Assembly (NCBI RefSeq): GCF_047495875.1 | Contig: NC_092463.1 | Coordinates: forward strand, 7,148,622-7,212,621 | Reading direction: 5' to 3' | Length of the DNA stretch: 64,000 nucleotides | Origin: Pithys albifrons albifrons | Lineage: Eukaryota; Chordata; Aves; Passeriformes; Thamnophilidae | Shown here: positions 38,201-48,039 of the stretch, piece after piece | Layout: each line of letters starts with the position of its first letter | Numbering within the stretch: position 1 is the first letter of the stretch | Made by a program: the position numbers and the translations under genes | Notes under the pieces: model-generated | Databases searched by the model: none | Told to the model about the DNA's origin: nothing | What the model saw: only the letters and a program-made list of their open reading frames with translations

Positions 38201-41200
38201 AAAGTATCTCTATCCTCTCTAAAAGGTGTATCTCTAAAGAGTTTCACGGCCATTTCCTAGGGTCTGGTAGCCACTTATGGATGTTGTGTAAATACCTCAG
38301 TAAATGTCAGGGGCTGGGCTCACAATTTTTGGATAATGAAGTAGGAGAGCTCAAAGGTTGCTCACCAGCAAAGAGATTCACAGATTTCTCAGTTGAACAG
38401 CTTGTCAATTTTTCCCATCCAATTTTTTAAATGAAATAAATCAGTTTCCTCAATCTATGTCTAAACACCCAGAAAACACAACCAGCTCTACTAGAGACAG
38501 CCCTTAAGATACCACAGATAACAGCAAACATTCATTTCATTCAACTACCACTGCTTAATCTCCCAGCAAAATCAGTATCATTAGTTTAAGCCTCCACATT
38601 TTGCTCAGACAGGAACAAATTTTAGATTAAGTGTCCAATTATTGGTTCATAAAATCCTGATACTGGCATTTCCTTCTTTAGCAGAGTGTGACTTCATTGG
38701 CAAGGGCCTTTTTCCCTAAGACTTACCTAATTCTAAACAGTGTCATCTGCCCTCCTGAACAACACATCAAACTGCAGGGGCAGCAAAGCCCTCAATAAAT
38801 CTCTCCAGCTCGTGGCCATTAACACAAATCCCAACTGCCCTTCCCATTAGCTGATACTGATGGCAGTGACAAGGCCACTGCAACTTGCTTTGGTGGCCAC
38901 GAGTAACTTCAATTTTATTTTATTTTATTTTTCTTAGCCAAACACTGTATCAAGCTAAATAGAGTTGTTTAATGTAGTAGATCTGCACACAGGCTGGCAA
39001 ATAGCCAAGTGATTTCACATTTAACTATATACCATATCACATCATATGCTCAAGAGAACAACACAAAAATATGTGATATTGCAAATATGGATAAAGGTTT
39101 TAGAGGCATGAATTTCAGATGGTTGATATAAGAAACACCCATGAGCTGTGCTGGCTACCACCAATGACTGTTTTTCAAACCCTTATGTCAAAATACCACT
39201 CCACTTTAGAAGCAATCAGAAGTCTCAGATCTTTGGAGGAATTTTACTTGTAACCTTTTTCTAGCCTGGTATCTACAGAGCCAAACTCCTGTCAGGTCAC
39301 AAACAGAGATCACTGACATACACAAACATTATAAAACCTTTAAAAAAAAATGTCTCTTCCACAGATATAATTCAGAAAATATTCAAAAAAGTAAGATGAG
39401 AAAACACTTTAACCATTAATCCTTCTCTATAAGTATTAGTAACTTTTAAAGTATCAGTTTCAGACCAATGTGCTGCTTTTTTTCTGCTCTTAAATGATGC
39501 CAAAACTCACAAAAGAGCTTTTTTTTTCTCCTTCACCTCCAAATCATGGTATCTCAAAGGGCCAAACAGAAAATATTAATTCCTAGATTGATGAACACTA
39601 AACATAAGGAGAAGGGACCTTTCAAAGGGACAAAGAACACCTGGGCTCCATTTTGATCAGTTTTAAGATCCTGGTCTTTCAATCAAAACACTCCCATGAC
39701 AATTGTGGCAGGCAGGCAGTGGGGACACTGATTTGGTCAGGACACAGCTACTGCTGTTTTCTTCACTATTATGACACGTGTGAGATGGTCACTGTGACAG
39801 CTCTTTTGCGAGCACAGTTGGGGACCTTGGAGAAAATCCCCAGAAGCAGTGAAGGATTTTGCACTCACAAAGTCAACTGTGCACAGTTAACTCTGTCTCA
39901 GAGTATGATCAAATCTGCTTGAAACAAGAAATGCTCTTACTGCAAAGGACAAGTTACATCAAAGATGAGGCTTCAGCACAAAGCGAGTCTTCACCAGGCA
40001 GTATGTGCTGAAAACTTACACTATATAGTATTGTAAGCCTGGCCTTTCCCTCTAGAGCCCATGAAACTGTGCTCAGAGTGCTGGAGAAGTCTTGCTTTTA
40101 TAGGCAAAGACAAGGAGGGGGAAAAAGCAGTTTTCCCAAACAGCCTATACCTGTAACACAGAAAAAAACCCCAAAGCACCAAGGCCCTGGTCATGTGGCC
40201 TAGCAGAATAATAGAATCATAGAATTGATTGGGTTGGAAAAGACCGAGATCATCAAGTCCAACCCTTGGTCCAACTCCAGTCCCTTTACCAGATCATGGC
40301 ACTCAGGGCCACGGCCAAGCTCAGTTGAAAAACCTCCAGGGATGGGGAATCCACCCCCTCTCTGGGCAGCCCATTCCAATGACTGATTACTTTCTCTGCA
40401 AAGAATTTTTTCTGATGTCAAACTTCAATTTCCCCTGGCAGAGCTTGAGCCCGTGCCCCCTTGTCCTACTGTTGGTTGCCTGGGAGAAGAGACCAACCCC
40501 CACCTGGCCAGAACTTCCCTTCAGGGAGTTCTAGACAGTGCTGAGGTCACCTCTGAGCCTCCTCTTCTCCAGGCTAAACACCCCCAGCTCCCTCAGCCTC
40601 TCCCACAGCGCTTGTGCTCCAGTCCCTTCTCCAGCCTCGTTGCTCTTCTCTGGCCCCGCTCCAGCCCCTCAATCTCTTTCCTGAACTGAGGGGCCCAGAA
40701 CTGAACACAACACTCAAGGTGTGGCCTCACCAAGGCAGAGTACAGGGGAAGGGTCACTGCCCTGGGCCTGCTGGCCTTCGCATTCATTGGGGTGATCTAC
40801 AGAAATCATTCATGCATCTGCTGTGGATTCACTCACAAAAAATTCAATACCAGAGCACAGCATCCTGTGCACATGGAATGCAGCCACCAGAGTGCTTTGC
40901 CAGCAGCACATGCACCAAAGGCACTGCTGGTTGTGACAGGCACAGCTGGGGGACTCCAGCTGTCCAACAGCTCACACCTTCATCACAGCACAGGGGGCTG
41001 CTGCAGGCCAGAGTTTCTATAAAATGTAAATGATATAACTTTCTCAGAAAATTCTTCAGGGAAAACATATCCCCTTCCCTGAATCCTTTTTATTAGTACA
41101 AAATCCAGGTTTGGGCAGTCAGGGGTCACTGGGCAGCCACACACAGGACTTGGGAATATTTGCAGTCCTCCTCTGCTTCAGCAGACTGGTCTTGAAGAGG

Positions 41201-43344
41201 ACACATAACTTGGGTTCAGCATTTGGAGCCCAAATGCTGGGCAAAAGAAAGCAGAGTGAAGAAGGCCATGATGCAATGAAAGGAAAAGAGGAGAGTTTTC
41301 CATCAAAAATGAAACTGAAATTCCTGAAGCTCCATTAGCAAGTATGTATGAAATCCACTGGAAACATTCAGGCCATACCTTTATTTCCAGTGAGTCCCCC
41401 ATGCCATAGATATGGAATATATTTAAGGAAATTATTTAAAACCATGATTTTCAAACTCTAAGCAACACATCATTTTCTTAGGATAAAAACTGTGGTGTGA
41501 ATCAACACAAGTGACTGCAGGAACAGTAGGAGATGCTACCAAAGAGGGTTTGCATTTCTTTTACAGTTCAAGTTTAGCTGTTTCATAGATTGTAACTTGT
41601 GATTCAAATTGAACTTTATGAGCAGTTACCAATCAAATTCATGTTTCTCAGGGCCCAGACTAAGACAACACTAACTTGCAGAGTTTTTATTCAACAGATG
41701 TTGCTGCAGAAAACAACTATAACCAAAGTCAACACAAGACTATAACCTCAGTAAGAGCAATGCTAAAAAAATTAACAAATTCTCAGAGGAGGTAAGTTTA
41801 GACGCCTCTGCTACTGAGTGAAAAAGTCCCCCGTTTTTTTTAAGTTCTCTGTGCATCACTGTCCTGTCTATGCAAGGGTGTGATACACTGTTTATCACCA
41901 GGGATATACAGAAAATTAAGACATTTGCAAAGCATTAAGATACTACAGTGTAGCACCAGCTCAAAAACTGAGCAAAGAACTAGTCATTCTGTATTCTGAC
42001 GGAATTTGGGTGCATGAGACCACATGCTGAAGAAATAACACAACAGACTGAAAAGCAGCTCGTTCAGAAGATTGGTCCAGTGCAGAGGAGGGAAAGGGAG
42101 GGTGGGGGAGAAGTGGAAGAATCTGATCACATAATTAAAGGCTTTCTGACAATGCACACACACAGACAAGTCATATTAGGACTTTTTCATATACCCTTAA
42201 ATTCTGGGGTTTTTCCCTTCATGCTTGGTGGTTCTGTCACAATTTACAGCTACTTTTAAGTATTACAGACAAGCAACACAGGATGTATCTGTGTGTCAGA
42301 AAAGAAATGAGGAGCATATATAATGTAGTGTCAAATCTATTGATTTTTTTTCTTAAAGCACACAGCCAGTGGATTCCATGATCACACAGCACCATTAGCA
42401 AACCATCATCACCAAATCTATACTTAGCTAATTGCCTTCTCATTTAGGTAATGCATTTTAACAGTTGTGTGGTAGCACAGAACAAACACTTTAAAGCAGT
42501 GATTGATTTTGCCAATCCAATGAACCTTCACCATGTAGCATCTGGTACTGTTTCCATTTTTACACTGAGAATACCATTATTTGGCAATTCATATATACAT
42601 GATATGGCTTTATTGTTTAATCTTCCTCACTTTAATGGCAGCTGCTAATGGATCCACACACCACAATCAGGAAATTTTCACAATGATCCTGTGCAATATA
42701 TTTAGCATTTATTATTTTAGAATTATTATCTGTGCATACTTTAAGCTATCTCCACCTAAAACAGACATCCAAGAGCTTGGAGAAAGTTCAAAGACAGGTA
42801 GAAACTTGCAAAAATTATTCCATTATTTCTACTAGGAAGGAGAGGGAGGGCAGGTGAGAGGAAACATAATGGACTCTGATTTTACAGCTTTCTCCACCAG
42901 GAAGCAATCCAGGTTTCCTTTCATACATTTGTGACACTATAAATAACCATCATCTACTTGATTTTAATTAATAATATATAAAAATTAACATTTTTGTCTT
43001 TGGAGAATTATCCCCAAGTGACGTCTAGCAGCAAATACAAACCAAAGGCCTCATTTAATTCACCTGCTCCAGGGTTCAATTTCACCCACAACATGCAGCT
43101 GGAATTGCAAGTGGATTTAAAGGCACCGTGAGAAAGAAGGAACTCACCATTCTAACTACTTCAGGGTAAGTCTGCTCTGTCAAACAGCCTCTGCTTATTG
43201 TGATGTAGTCCACCAGTTCATTAAGAGTGGAGCGCTTGTATTCTTTCATTTTAAGGTCTGAAAGCGTGTCCATGAAGTCAAAAATGACACAGCACTGTTG
43301 AAGTTTCTTTAGGAACAGTTCAGGCTGCTCTGAAGATGGAACGT
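13771..43344 (-). CDS. PPP2R5E: PPP2R5E, PP2A B56-epsilon regulatory subunit (coding exons for residues 53-467, 5' part missing)
   Basis: Encodes the B56-epsilon subunit, which joins the PP2A scaffold (A) and catalytic (C) subunits and directs the phosphatase to substrates carrying LxxIxE motifs. The fold is a curved stack of HEAT-like helical repeats. Twelve minus-strand exons (43148-43344, 29541-29642, 26947-27039, 22476-22606, 22332-22391, 21615-21723, 20618-20671, 20471-20521, 19531-19650, 17975-18102, 16075-16176, 13771-13870) have AG acceptors, GT donors and compatible phases. They total 1247 nt, that is residues 53-467 plus stop, which agrees with the 467-residue family length. The protein matches the vertebrate epsilon isoform as I remember it; the C-terminal ending [10 protein letters not shown] separates it from the gamma and delta forms. 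LxxIxE-pocket residues inferred from B56-gamma numbering are present: H204, R205, Y207 (HRIYGK) and K257. The exon for residues 1-52 was not found in the window. No frameshift or internal stop was seen. Confidence 0.97.
13871..16074 (-). other. PPP2R5E last intron
   Basis: 2.2 kb, AT-rich, GT-AG. I see no interspersed repeat or RNA gene. Confidence 0.9.
16075..16176 (-). CDS. PPP2R5E: PPP2R5E coding exon, residues 401-435
   Basis: 102 nt, phase 2 in and phase 2 out. The acceptor is TTTCACAG and the donor CG|GTAACT. It reads [33 protein letters not shown], with Arg435 split over the junction. Confidence 0.97.
16177..17974 (-). other. PPP2R5E intron between the 359-401 and 401-435 exons
   Basis: 1.8 kb of unique-looking AT-rich sequence; nothing recognisable beyond short homopolymer runs. 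Confidence 0.9.
17975..18102 (-). CDS. PPP2R5E: PPP2R5E coding exon, residues 359-401
   Basis: 128 nt, phase 0 in and phase 2 out. The acceptor is CTCCAAG and the donor CC|GTAAGT. It reads [34 protein letters not shown] and RISKEHWN, with Pro401 split. This is one of the most conserved blocks shared by all B56 isoforms. Confidence 0.97.
18613..18978 (-). mobile_element. Composite SINE: tRNA-Gln-like head, 5S-rRNA-like part, shared body, CATA tail
   Basis: Read on the minus strand: (1) a tRNA-Gln-like stretch from about 18973 to 18904, with GGTCCCG acceptor start, AGCACTCTGGACTCTGAATC around a CTG anticodon, a perfect T stem CTGAG/CTCAG and closing GGGGACC; (2) a 5S-rRNA-like part, about 18897-18805, with ACTCAGCAGGGTCAG (box A region) but lacking the segment that would hold the intermediate element and most of box C; (3) a body of about 160 bp shared with 57738-58047; (4) a tail of CATA units. 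It is flanked by near-identical decamers, gatccaaatg at 18603-18612 and gatcaaaatg at 18979-18988, which fit a target-site duplication covering all four parts. The family name is not known to me for certain. Confidence 0.82.
18904..18973 (-). pseudogene. tRNA-Gln-like sequence (anticodon CTG) in the SINE head
   Basis: It aligns by eye over its whole length with vertebrate tRNA-Gln. The acceptor stem has six good pairs, the T stem pairs fully and the anticodon loop CTCTGAA is intact. The 3' side of the anticodon stem (TCCCA instead of TCCAG) and two extra bases break the fold, so it is a tRNA-derived head and not a working tRNA gene. Confidence 0.78.
19531..19650 (-). CDS. PPP2R5E: PPP2R5E coding exon, residues 319-358
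   Basis: 120 nt, phase 0 on both sides. The acceptor is CTTTAG and the donor CAG|GTCAGT. It reads [36 protein letters not shown] and PHFQ, helices near the scaffold- and catalytic-subunit-facing part of the B56 arch according to known PP2A-B56 structures. Confidence 0.97.
19651..20470 (-). other. PPP2R5E intron between the 302-318 and 319-358 exons
   Basis: 820 nt, AT-rich; no repeat or RNA gene recognised. Confidence 0.9.
20471..20521 (-). CDS. PPP2R5E: PPP2R5E coding exon, residues 302-318
   Basis: 51 nt, phase 0 on both sides, the shortest exon of the gene. The acceptor is AATTTAG and the donor GAG|GTAAGT. It reads [17 protein letters not shown], a well-conserved B56 stretch. Confidence 0.96.
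20522..20617 (-). other. 96-nt PPP2R5E intron
   Basis: GTAAAT...TTTAG with a T-rich tract before the acceptor. The length is a multiple of three, and read in frame from the upstream exon it has no stop until the TAG formed by its own acceptor. Confidence 0.93.
20618..20671 (-). CDS. PPP2R5E: PPP2R5E coding exon, residues 284-301
   Basis: 54 nt, phase 0 on both sides. The acceptor is CCTCCCAG and the donor CCA|GTAAAT. It reads [18 protein letters not shown]. Only 96 nt of intron separate it from the next exon. Confidence 0.96.
20672..21614 (-). other. PPP2R5E intron between the 247-283 and 284-301 exons
   Basis: 943 nt, AT-rich; nothing recognised. Confidence 0.9.
21615..21723 (-). CDS. PPP2R5E: PPP2R5E coding exon, residues 247-283
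   Basis: 109 nt, phase 2 in and phase 0 out. The acceptor is TTTCTAG and the donor CAG|GTAGAA. It reads [29 protein letters not shown] and LSLFHAQ. Lys257 corresponds to the B56-gamma pocket lysine K240 if the offset of 17 seen at HRIYGK holds. Confidence 0.97.
21724..22331 (-). other. PPP2R5E intron between the 227-247 and 247-283 exons
   Basis: 608 nt; nothing recognised. Confidence 0.9.
22332..22391 (-). CDS. PPP2R5E: PPP2R5E coding exon, residues 227-247
   Basis: 60 nt, phase 2 in and phase 2 out. The acceptor is TTTTTAG and the donor AG|GTAAAT. It completes Arg227 and reads [19 protein letters not shown], with Ser247 split over the next junction. It lies 84 nt downstream, in transcription, of the previous exon. 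Confidence 0.96.
22392..22475 (-). other. 84-nt PPP2R5E intron
   Basis: GTAAGT...TTTTTTTAG, near the minimum for a vertebrate intron. If retained, the donor itself gives CGG TAA, an immediate stop. Confidence 0.93.
22476..22606 (-). CDS. PPP2R5E: PPP2R5E coding exon, residues 184-227
   Basis: 131 nt, phase 0 in and phase 2 out. The acceptor is AATGCAG and the donor CG|GTAAGT. It reads [36 protein letters not shown] and QINNIFL. The HRIYGK motif (204-209) holds the residues that contact the conserved part of LxxIxE substrate motifs in the B56-gamma structures; the numbering transfer is my inference. An intron of only 84 nt separates it from the next exon. Confidence 0.97.
24718..24757. repeat. 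20-bp tandem duplication
   Basis: gaaacaaagttcataaaa occurs twice in a row (24718 and 24739) with small differences at the joint. Confidence 0.75.
24998..25058. repeat. TA / CACA / GATA microsatellite
   Basis: Compound simple repeat: tatatatata, then cacacaaacatacacat, then tagata-type units. Confidence 0.85.
26947..27039 (-). CDS. PPP2R5E: PPP2R5E coding exon, residues 153-183
   Basis: 93 nt, phase 0 on both sides. The acceptor is TTGCAG and the donor CAG|GTAAGT. It reads [26 protein letters not shown] and KFVLQ, one helical hairpin of the HEAT-like array. The flanking introns are about 4.3 kb upstream-coordinate-wise (22607-26946) and 2.5 kb (27040-29540). Confidence 0.97.
27040..29540 (-). 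other. PPP2R5E intron between the 119-152 and 153-183 exons
   Basis: 2.5 kb. One CR1 copy at 28577-29040; the rest shows nothing recognisable. Confidence 0.9.
28577..29040 (-). mobile_element. CR1 LINE, diverged copy
   Basis: The low-coordinate end is atcatagaatcatagaatgg, the reverse complement of the CR1 tail. The copy runs through gcatccacagctttt and ttctccaggctgaac to the ORF2 end region (ccacacctggac). It is more diverged than the other copies, with internal deletions after the tail. Confidence 0.88.
29541..29642 (-). CDS. PPP2R5E: PPP2R5E coding exon, residues 119-152
   Basis: 102 nt, phase 0 on both sides. The acceptor is TTTTCAG and the exon begins GTA TCT TGC (VSC). It reads [15 protein letters not shown], then an acidic stretch [14 protein letters not shown], and ends PHLQ. 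The donor is CAG|GTTTTGG, which has GT but departs from GTRAGT at the following positions; it is the weakest donor in the gene. Skipping this exon would keep the reading frame and remove the acidic loop. Confidence 0.96.
32940..33165 (-). mobile_element. CR1 LINE 3' end
   Basis: Begins cacagaatcacagtgtgg (reverse complement of the tail) and includes ccatccaacctggcctt and catctccagggatgggg. 5'-truncated, sense to PPP2R5E. Confidence 0.9.
34201..34239. repeat. TC / TA / TG compound microsatellite
   Basis: tctctctctctc followed by tatatatata and tgtgtgtg. Confidence 0.88.
35065..35780 (-). mobile_element. Solo LTR, avian ERVL type (716 bp)
   Basis: The ends are TGTCTCGGTTTGAGG at the left and ...CTACAACA at the right (TG...CA on both strands) and the pentamer gcatg flanks it exactly at 35060-35064 and 35781-35785. 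Minus orientation is likely: read that way it opens TGTTGTAGTTTGGG, has a GC-rich middle and a TATTAAAA polyadenylation-like site near the end. A TA microsatellite interrupts it at 35192-35229. No gag, pol or env sequence lies next to it, so it is a recombined solo LTR. The 5-bp duplication fits ERVL-type integration. Confidence 0.88.
35192..35229. repeat. (TA)n microsatellite inside the solo LTR
   Basis: An uninterrupted TA run of 19 units. Confidence 0.95.
35829..36105 (-). mobile_element. CR1 LINE 3' end
   Basis: Starts cacagaatcatggaatggtc and includes cctgccatgggcagggac and ttcagggatggggcaccc. 5'-truncated, sense to PPP2R5E, only about 50 bp from the solo LTR. Confidence 0.92.
36649..36797. 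repeat. Compound trinucleotide microsatellite (ATT/AGT/GTC)
   Basis: About 150 bp of ATT, AGT, TTG, GAT and CGT units in succession, evolved from one trinucleotide array. Confidence 0.9.
37950..37970. repeat. 21-bp G homopolymer
   Basis: An uninterrupted run of G on the plus strand (C on the transcribed RNA). Confidence 0.9.
38911..38932. repeat. (TTTTA)n pentanucleotide repeat
   Basis: About four tandem units of TTTTA. Confidence 0.85.
40207..40792 (-). mobile_element. CR1 LINE, long 3' fragment
   Basis: The tail at low coordinate is agaatcatagaattgattgg. It runs through the 3' UTR (ctccagggatggggaatcc) into ORF2. The minus strand still reads [19 protein letters not shown], the last conserved block of CR1 ORF2. 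It belongs to the same subfamily as the copies at 48040, 55384 and 61248. Confidence 0.93.
42090..42108 (+). other. Canonical G-quadruplex motif
   Basis: Four G tracts of three or more with loops of 3, 1 and 1 nt (tracts at 42090-42092, 42096-42098, 42100-42102, 42104-42108). It lies on the template strand of the PPP2R5E intron. Confidence 0.7.
43148..43344 (-). CDS. PPP2R5E: PPP2R5E coding exon, residues 53-118
   Basis: 197 nt. The acceptor is CATAG just above 43344 and the donor is ATG|GTGAGT at 43148/43147. The exon starts with the last two bases of the Asp53 codon (phase 1 in, phase 0 out), so the missing upstream exon must end in a G. It reads [14 protein letters not shown] through TYPEVVRM and carries the first helical repeats, including QQCCVIFDF. 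It is the most 5' exon found; the intron upstream of it runs off the window at 64000. Confidence 0.97.
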
Positions 43345-46224
43345 CTATGAAACAAGAAAGGAAATCTTTGTGAGTCTGGCATCTTATTATACAAAACAGG
43401 ATTTCTTTTTGAAGATCAATTTCAAAGGAAAGCAGCATTCATACAGTTTTTGTAAAACAGAGTTCAGATTAACATACGAACCACTCACAGGACTGTTACT
43501 GTGTGTCGGAGACCTCCAACATACAGTACAAGTAATTTAATCATCACCTGCTATTAGGAAAATAAAGTTCACCAAGAAAGTCCAGGCTGAAGCAGAGAAT
43601 GCCAACACAAAAGCATTTAAAATTTAATTTTACAATATACCACTCCTTGGGCTGGAGGCTGGCACTCACCATTGTTAACTTACACTCCAAAAAGGGATGA
43701 AAGAACTGTCAAACACATCAAGCTTGATTAATTTGTATGTCTAAAAACACCATGTCAATTATAACCCTACATGAATATACATGAATACATATATATGAAT
43801 GCACAGCAAGACTGCAATTCCACAAACAGGTTTTTAGATTCAATCATTACCCCCACGCCGACACTTTCCACAGCAAAATCAAATTTACTGAAACACAATG
43901 AGGATTATTTTGCTTTACTGTGAACACACAACATGCATCAATAGGAATATTTTCACCAAAAAATAGTATGTGCTTGACCAATAAAGAGAAGGTACTGTTC
44001 ACTATTTTTGCTCTGTTTTCTTAATTCTCTGCAGATAAAAAGACCTAATACAATAATAAAAGGAATGTCAGCATCTTACTGGTTGGTTAGTATACCAAAT
44101 GCATCAAAAGAATAAACTGACAGCTTCCTTTATCCAGTGTTCATGTACACAAGAGGCCAACAATAGCAGAAAGTTGCAGGAATGAAAAACATATTTTTAT
44201 TCTGAAAATCTGCACTTCACTTCCCTTGATCTGCCTTTGGTTTTTTAAGGCCCCAATGCCACCTCGGCACCAAAACTCCAGCAAATGACCTTCCAAGTCA
44301 GAATACAACACACAAATGAAATTTCACTGATCTCAAACAGAAAAATCTTAATACTAAAAAACTGATGTTTATGTCTTAAAACTTAGACATACCAATCTAA
44401 GATGGAATTTCTTATTGCTGACACAAGAATATGTCAAGGTAAGGAATACGTGGTAAACACTGAAAGCTCCTAGTCATTGTATGGTAGCTTTAAGGAGTTT
44501 TAAGGTTTAAGGACCATGAATCTGTTTTAATTAAACACAGTGATTAAATTTAATTAAAAACAGTGCTTAAACACCGAAAGGAATAAAGATGGAATGTAGT
44601 ATTAATAAAGATGCAACAGTTTATTCAACTTCTCACTGTTCACAGCGCAGCAGTAGTGACAGGATTCAAAAGGTAGCAAACAGCATCTTCCAAAGAGCCA
44701 CCAAAATCTTGGTGAAGTTTAAGGGATGCTGTCAGGCAGCACACACCGAGCTCATATTCATTAGGGCTGTGTGAGCTCTGTGACATCTGTGTTCAAAGGA
44801 AATGAAGGTGTAGGAGAAACATGGTACAGTTATGACACCACATTTCACACCACTGGAATTGGCTACAATCATCTGTGGCACAGAAGATGCAAGAAACCTG
44901 GTCCTGCAGAACACCAACAAGAGCCACACAGGAGAAGAATCCTGTGGAATACTGAAGGGCCCTAAACCAGATCACCATAAAGCCATTCCACTGGCCAGGT
45001 CTCTCTCACATGTTCAGACACCTCAGAGCAGGCAGAGCTGAAACCAAAGATGAGCCAGGGGGACAGAGAAACTCATCAGCCTTCACCCATTACACAGAAG
45101 AGCACTTTTCACAACTGTCTCAGGCTGAGCTGGCAAAATGCCAACTGCCCAGTACAGAGTCAATCTCCTTCCCCTTCCCAAAAGCTGAGAAAAGGGAGAA
45201 AGGGAAAAAACCCCCTCAAACTTGACTGATGCTTTAACTATATATATATTTATACAGAAAATTAAAAGCAAACTACAATACAACACACACTTACACAAGT
45301 TATATATCACAACAATTTTCTACCTCCCACCGAAAACAGATTCCATCACTGTAGATCCATAAGCACCCCAAAAGACACTTAGCAAGAAACAGAAAGTATA
45401 ACAACAAAATGTTTCTGCTTCCCTGAAACTCACACAACATGCAAGTAGTGGCAGCAGCAGCAGGGCCCAGGACAGCAGGGCAGCAGCTGCATGTCCTGCC
45501 TCTACTTTGGCCATGATGGAACTGAGTGAACACCTCCCATCTTGTAGCCCTACCTCAGGTTCGTGTCATCTGGTATGAAATGTTTCTTTGGTTGCTTAAG
45601 TCAGGTGATACCTGTCTCTCCTAATCTATGTAGATTCTCTGAGCCTGCTAATTTGAGGCCTGACTAAAACTACCACAACCACCTTCCTGAAGTTACAGCC
45701 CTGCAGCAGATAAATGGCCTGGGAAGCAAAGTCCCTGTGACTGCTTTCTGGACCACAGGCATTCAAGTATTACAGAATTCACTGTTGTTAACAAGCAGGC
45801 AACAGTTAATTGATTAACAACTTCTTCCAAAAGAATCTAAATAAAAGCTGAAGAGAAAAAAACCCATTAAAGCATGATTGGTTACAATTCAAAAGTACTA
45901 TTTTTAAGACCTCTTTCTTATACTATCAGTAATACACCACAGACCTTGAAAAGACGTAAAAGGTATCAATAAAATCTCTGTTGTTACATGAGCATAATGA
46001 GGTTTTGGTTGCACTGTTGTACACGACTCATATGCATTTGCTTTGACCAACAAGGACATTATAATCAAACAGGCTGAGATCAAATGGGAAATCCATTAAG
46101 ATACAATTCAGCACAAGTTAAAACCAGACTCATATATATGACTCAAGATTATACTAATTTTAAACAGAGCTGGTATTAAATAAAAATTTTAGAATTACTA
46201 AAGCATTAAAATAAGTAATAAAAG

Positions 46225-46242
46225 TTTGTTTTGTTTTGTTTT
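46225..46242. repeat. (TTTTG)n short repeat
   Basis: Three to four units of TTTTG. Confidence 0.8.
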
Positions 46243-46377
46243 CTCCAGTTAAGTATCTGGAGGTGTGGGAACAAAATGAGAAATATAATTAAATTCTTCT
46301 CATGAAAAACCACTCCAGAACACTTCATGAAATATATGAGTCTAACTTCGTCAACAAGCCATATGAACCAAAGGGGC

Positions 46378-46445
46378 AAACAAAAAAACCCAAACCACAG
46401 GCAACCAAAAACCCACAAACAAACAAACAAACCCCAAAACCTCAA
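46378..46445. repeat. A/C-rich low-complexity tract
   Basis: aaacccaaa- and caaacaaacaaa-like units, imperfect (CAAA)n. Confidence 0.7.
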
Positions 46446-48039
46446 AGTCCCACAAAATAAAACCCAAAACCAAGCCAATTGTTCTGGTCATATCTGCATT
46501 TCTTTATTAACGAAGTTGCTACTCACATTAGAGAATAAAACCATAAGAAGTTTCACTCAGCAGTTTCTCATTATTCTTGGGAATTTGGGGTGCCTTGGGA
46601 ACAGACTAGCACCTAATGCCTGGGGGGAGGTTATACTTGGAAACAGAAAATTATATGAAAGTAAATATACTGAAAAAATTAGGAGGTCCTAAGACAAGAA
46701 AAGGGCAACATCAATAAATAAAATCAGTATTCAAGCCTTCCCACAGAGACTGTGCCTTTGCTGGTTTGGGGTTCTGAGGGGGTTACTTTTTGTGGTACTT
46801 GGGGTACAGACCTACAGAGCCCCACAGCAAAGCTGAGCTCCTGAACACAATGACTTGAAAAGAAACACACAGTTCCTTACAGATGTTCACAGTGAGCTGA
46901 TGAAAAGCAGCAAATCATTTTCTTCTCAGCAGATACTCAGAAGTTTTCAATGAATTCTGCACCATTTTACTCTTGTGCTAACATGCAGTGAAACATTAAG
47001 GCCCTCAAATTTAATAATCTCCAAAATTACCATTGTATCAACTTTCAGAAGAAAAAACTGAACATTGAGCAGCTGCTCTAATAAATCTGTGTAAATACAT
47101 ATAATACTTTAATAACCTATGAAATAAAATCAAAATTACACTATTAAATGGCATGTGTGATTTATGTCCAATGGACAAAGGAGTATACATTTATTAAAAT
47201 CAAAATCTAAAGGAAGATAAACTTCCATCTGGATGACTGTGAGAGCTCTCCTCATTTTCAGAAGGTCTTTGCAACAATTTAATTTTCGGCCTTGTCAGTT
47301 TTCTCTTTAGCCATTTAAAGCTGTACAGAGCTTTTGAAATACAGTGAGTATTCACAGATTCAAAGGGAATTGGCTTACTGAAGGCAAGTGCTAATACATC
47401 TGCACAGTGATCATCAAGATAGAGTCTTTAACAGCTTCAAGTTTTTATAAAGTTATCAAAAAAAAAGACAGAAAGTGCTGTAATTCTTTTTTTTTCAGAC
47501 ATGGACTAACAGTTTTTACAGCAAAGGCTGAAGTACTAATCCCAAAATAGCCAAAGCAATTCCGTTTCTCTCTTAATAGCCTAGTCCCAAAATAATCCTA
47601 ATCCAACCAGTCCATCCCTTCTCATCAGCCTCTGCTTTCTGCATCCTTTTATCAATTAAAGACATAAAACTTGATAGCACACTTTTACTGCAAGTCTCTA
47701 AACATACCAATGTTTATACAGTATGCTTATTTTAATTAAAGTAATTTACAAGTAACTCATTTTGGATCACAGAAAGCAAACTGTGCACCAGAGAACAGAG
47801 CTATGGCTCTCCTTTCCCTGGCACGTGAACAGGCAAGAGAAGGGGCAGCACCTGGATCCTTCCCTGACCGCTCCACCCTGCAGTTTTGCAGTGAAGGGTA
47901 TAACCAGGGGAAGTGATGAAATGAGGAAGGGGGCAGGGATTGAGCTGCTTAAACCAGCAACTGTGAGGAAAAGCCACGGGACTGCAGACAGGGCAGCACA
48001 GGGCCCAGAATCACACAAGGCAAACGATGCAGACTCCAT

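Larger units (their letters stand above)
29643..43147 (-). other. 13.5-kb PPP2R5E intron between the 53-118 and 119-152 exons
   Basis: Holds three CR1 copies (32940-33165, 35829-36105, 40207-40792), a solo LTR (35065-35780), several microsatellites, a G21 run, a G-quadruplex motif at 42090-42108 and a locally GC-rich stretch at 30840-31080. Gaps between these look like unique intronic sequence. Confidence 0.88.
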
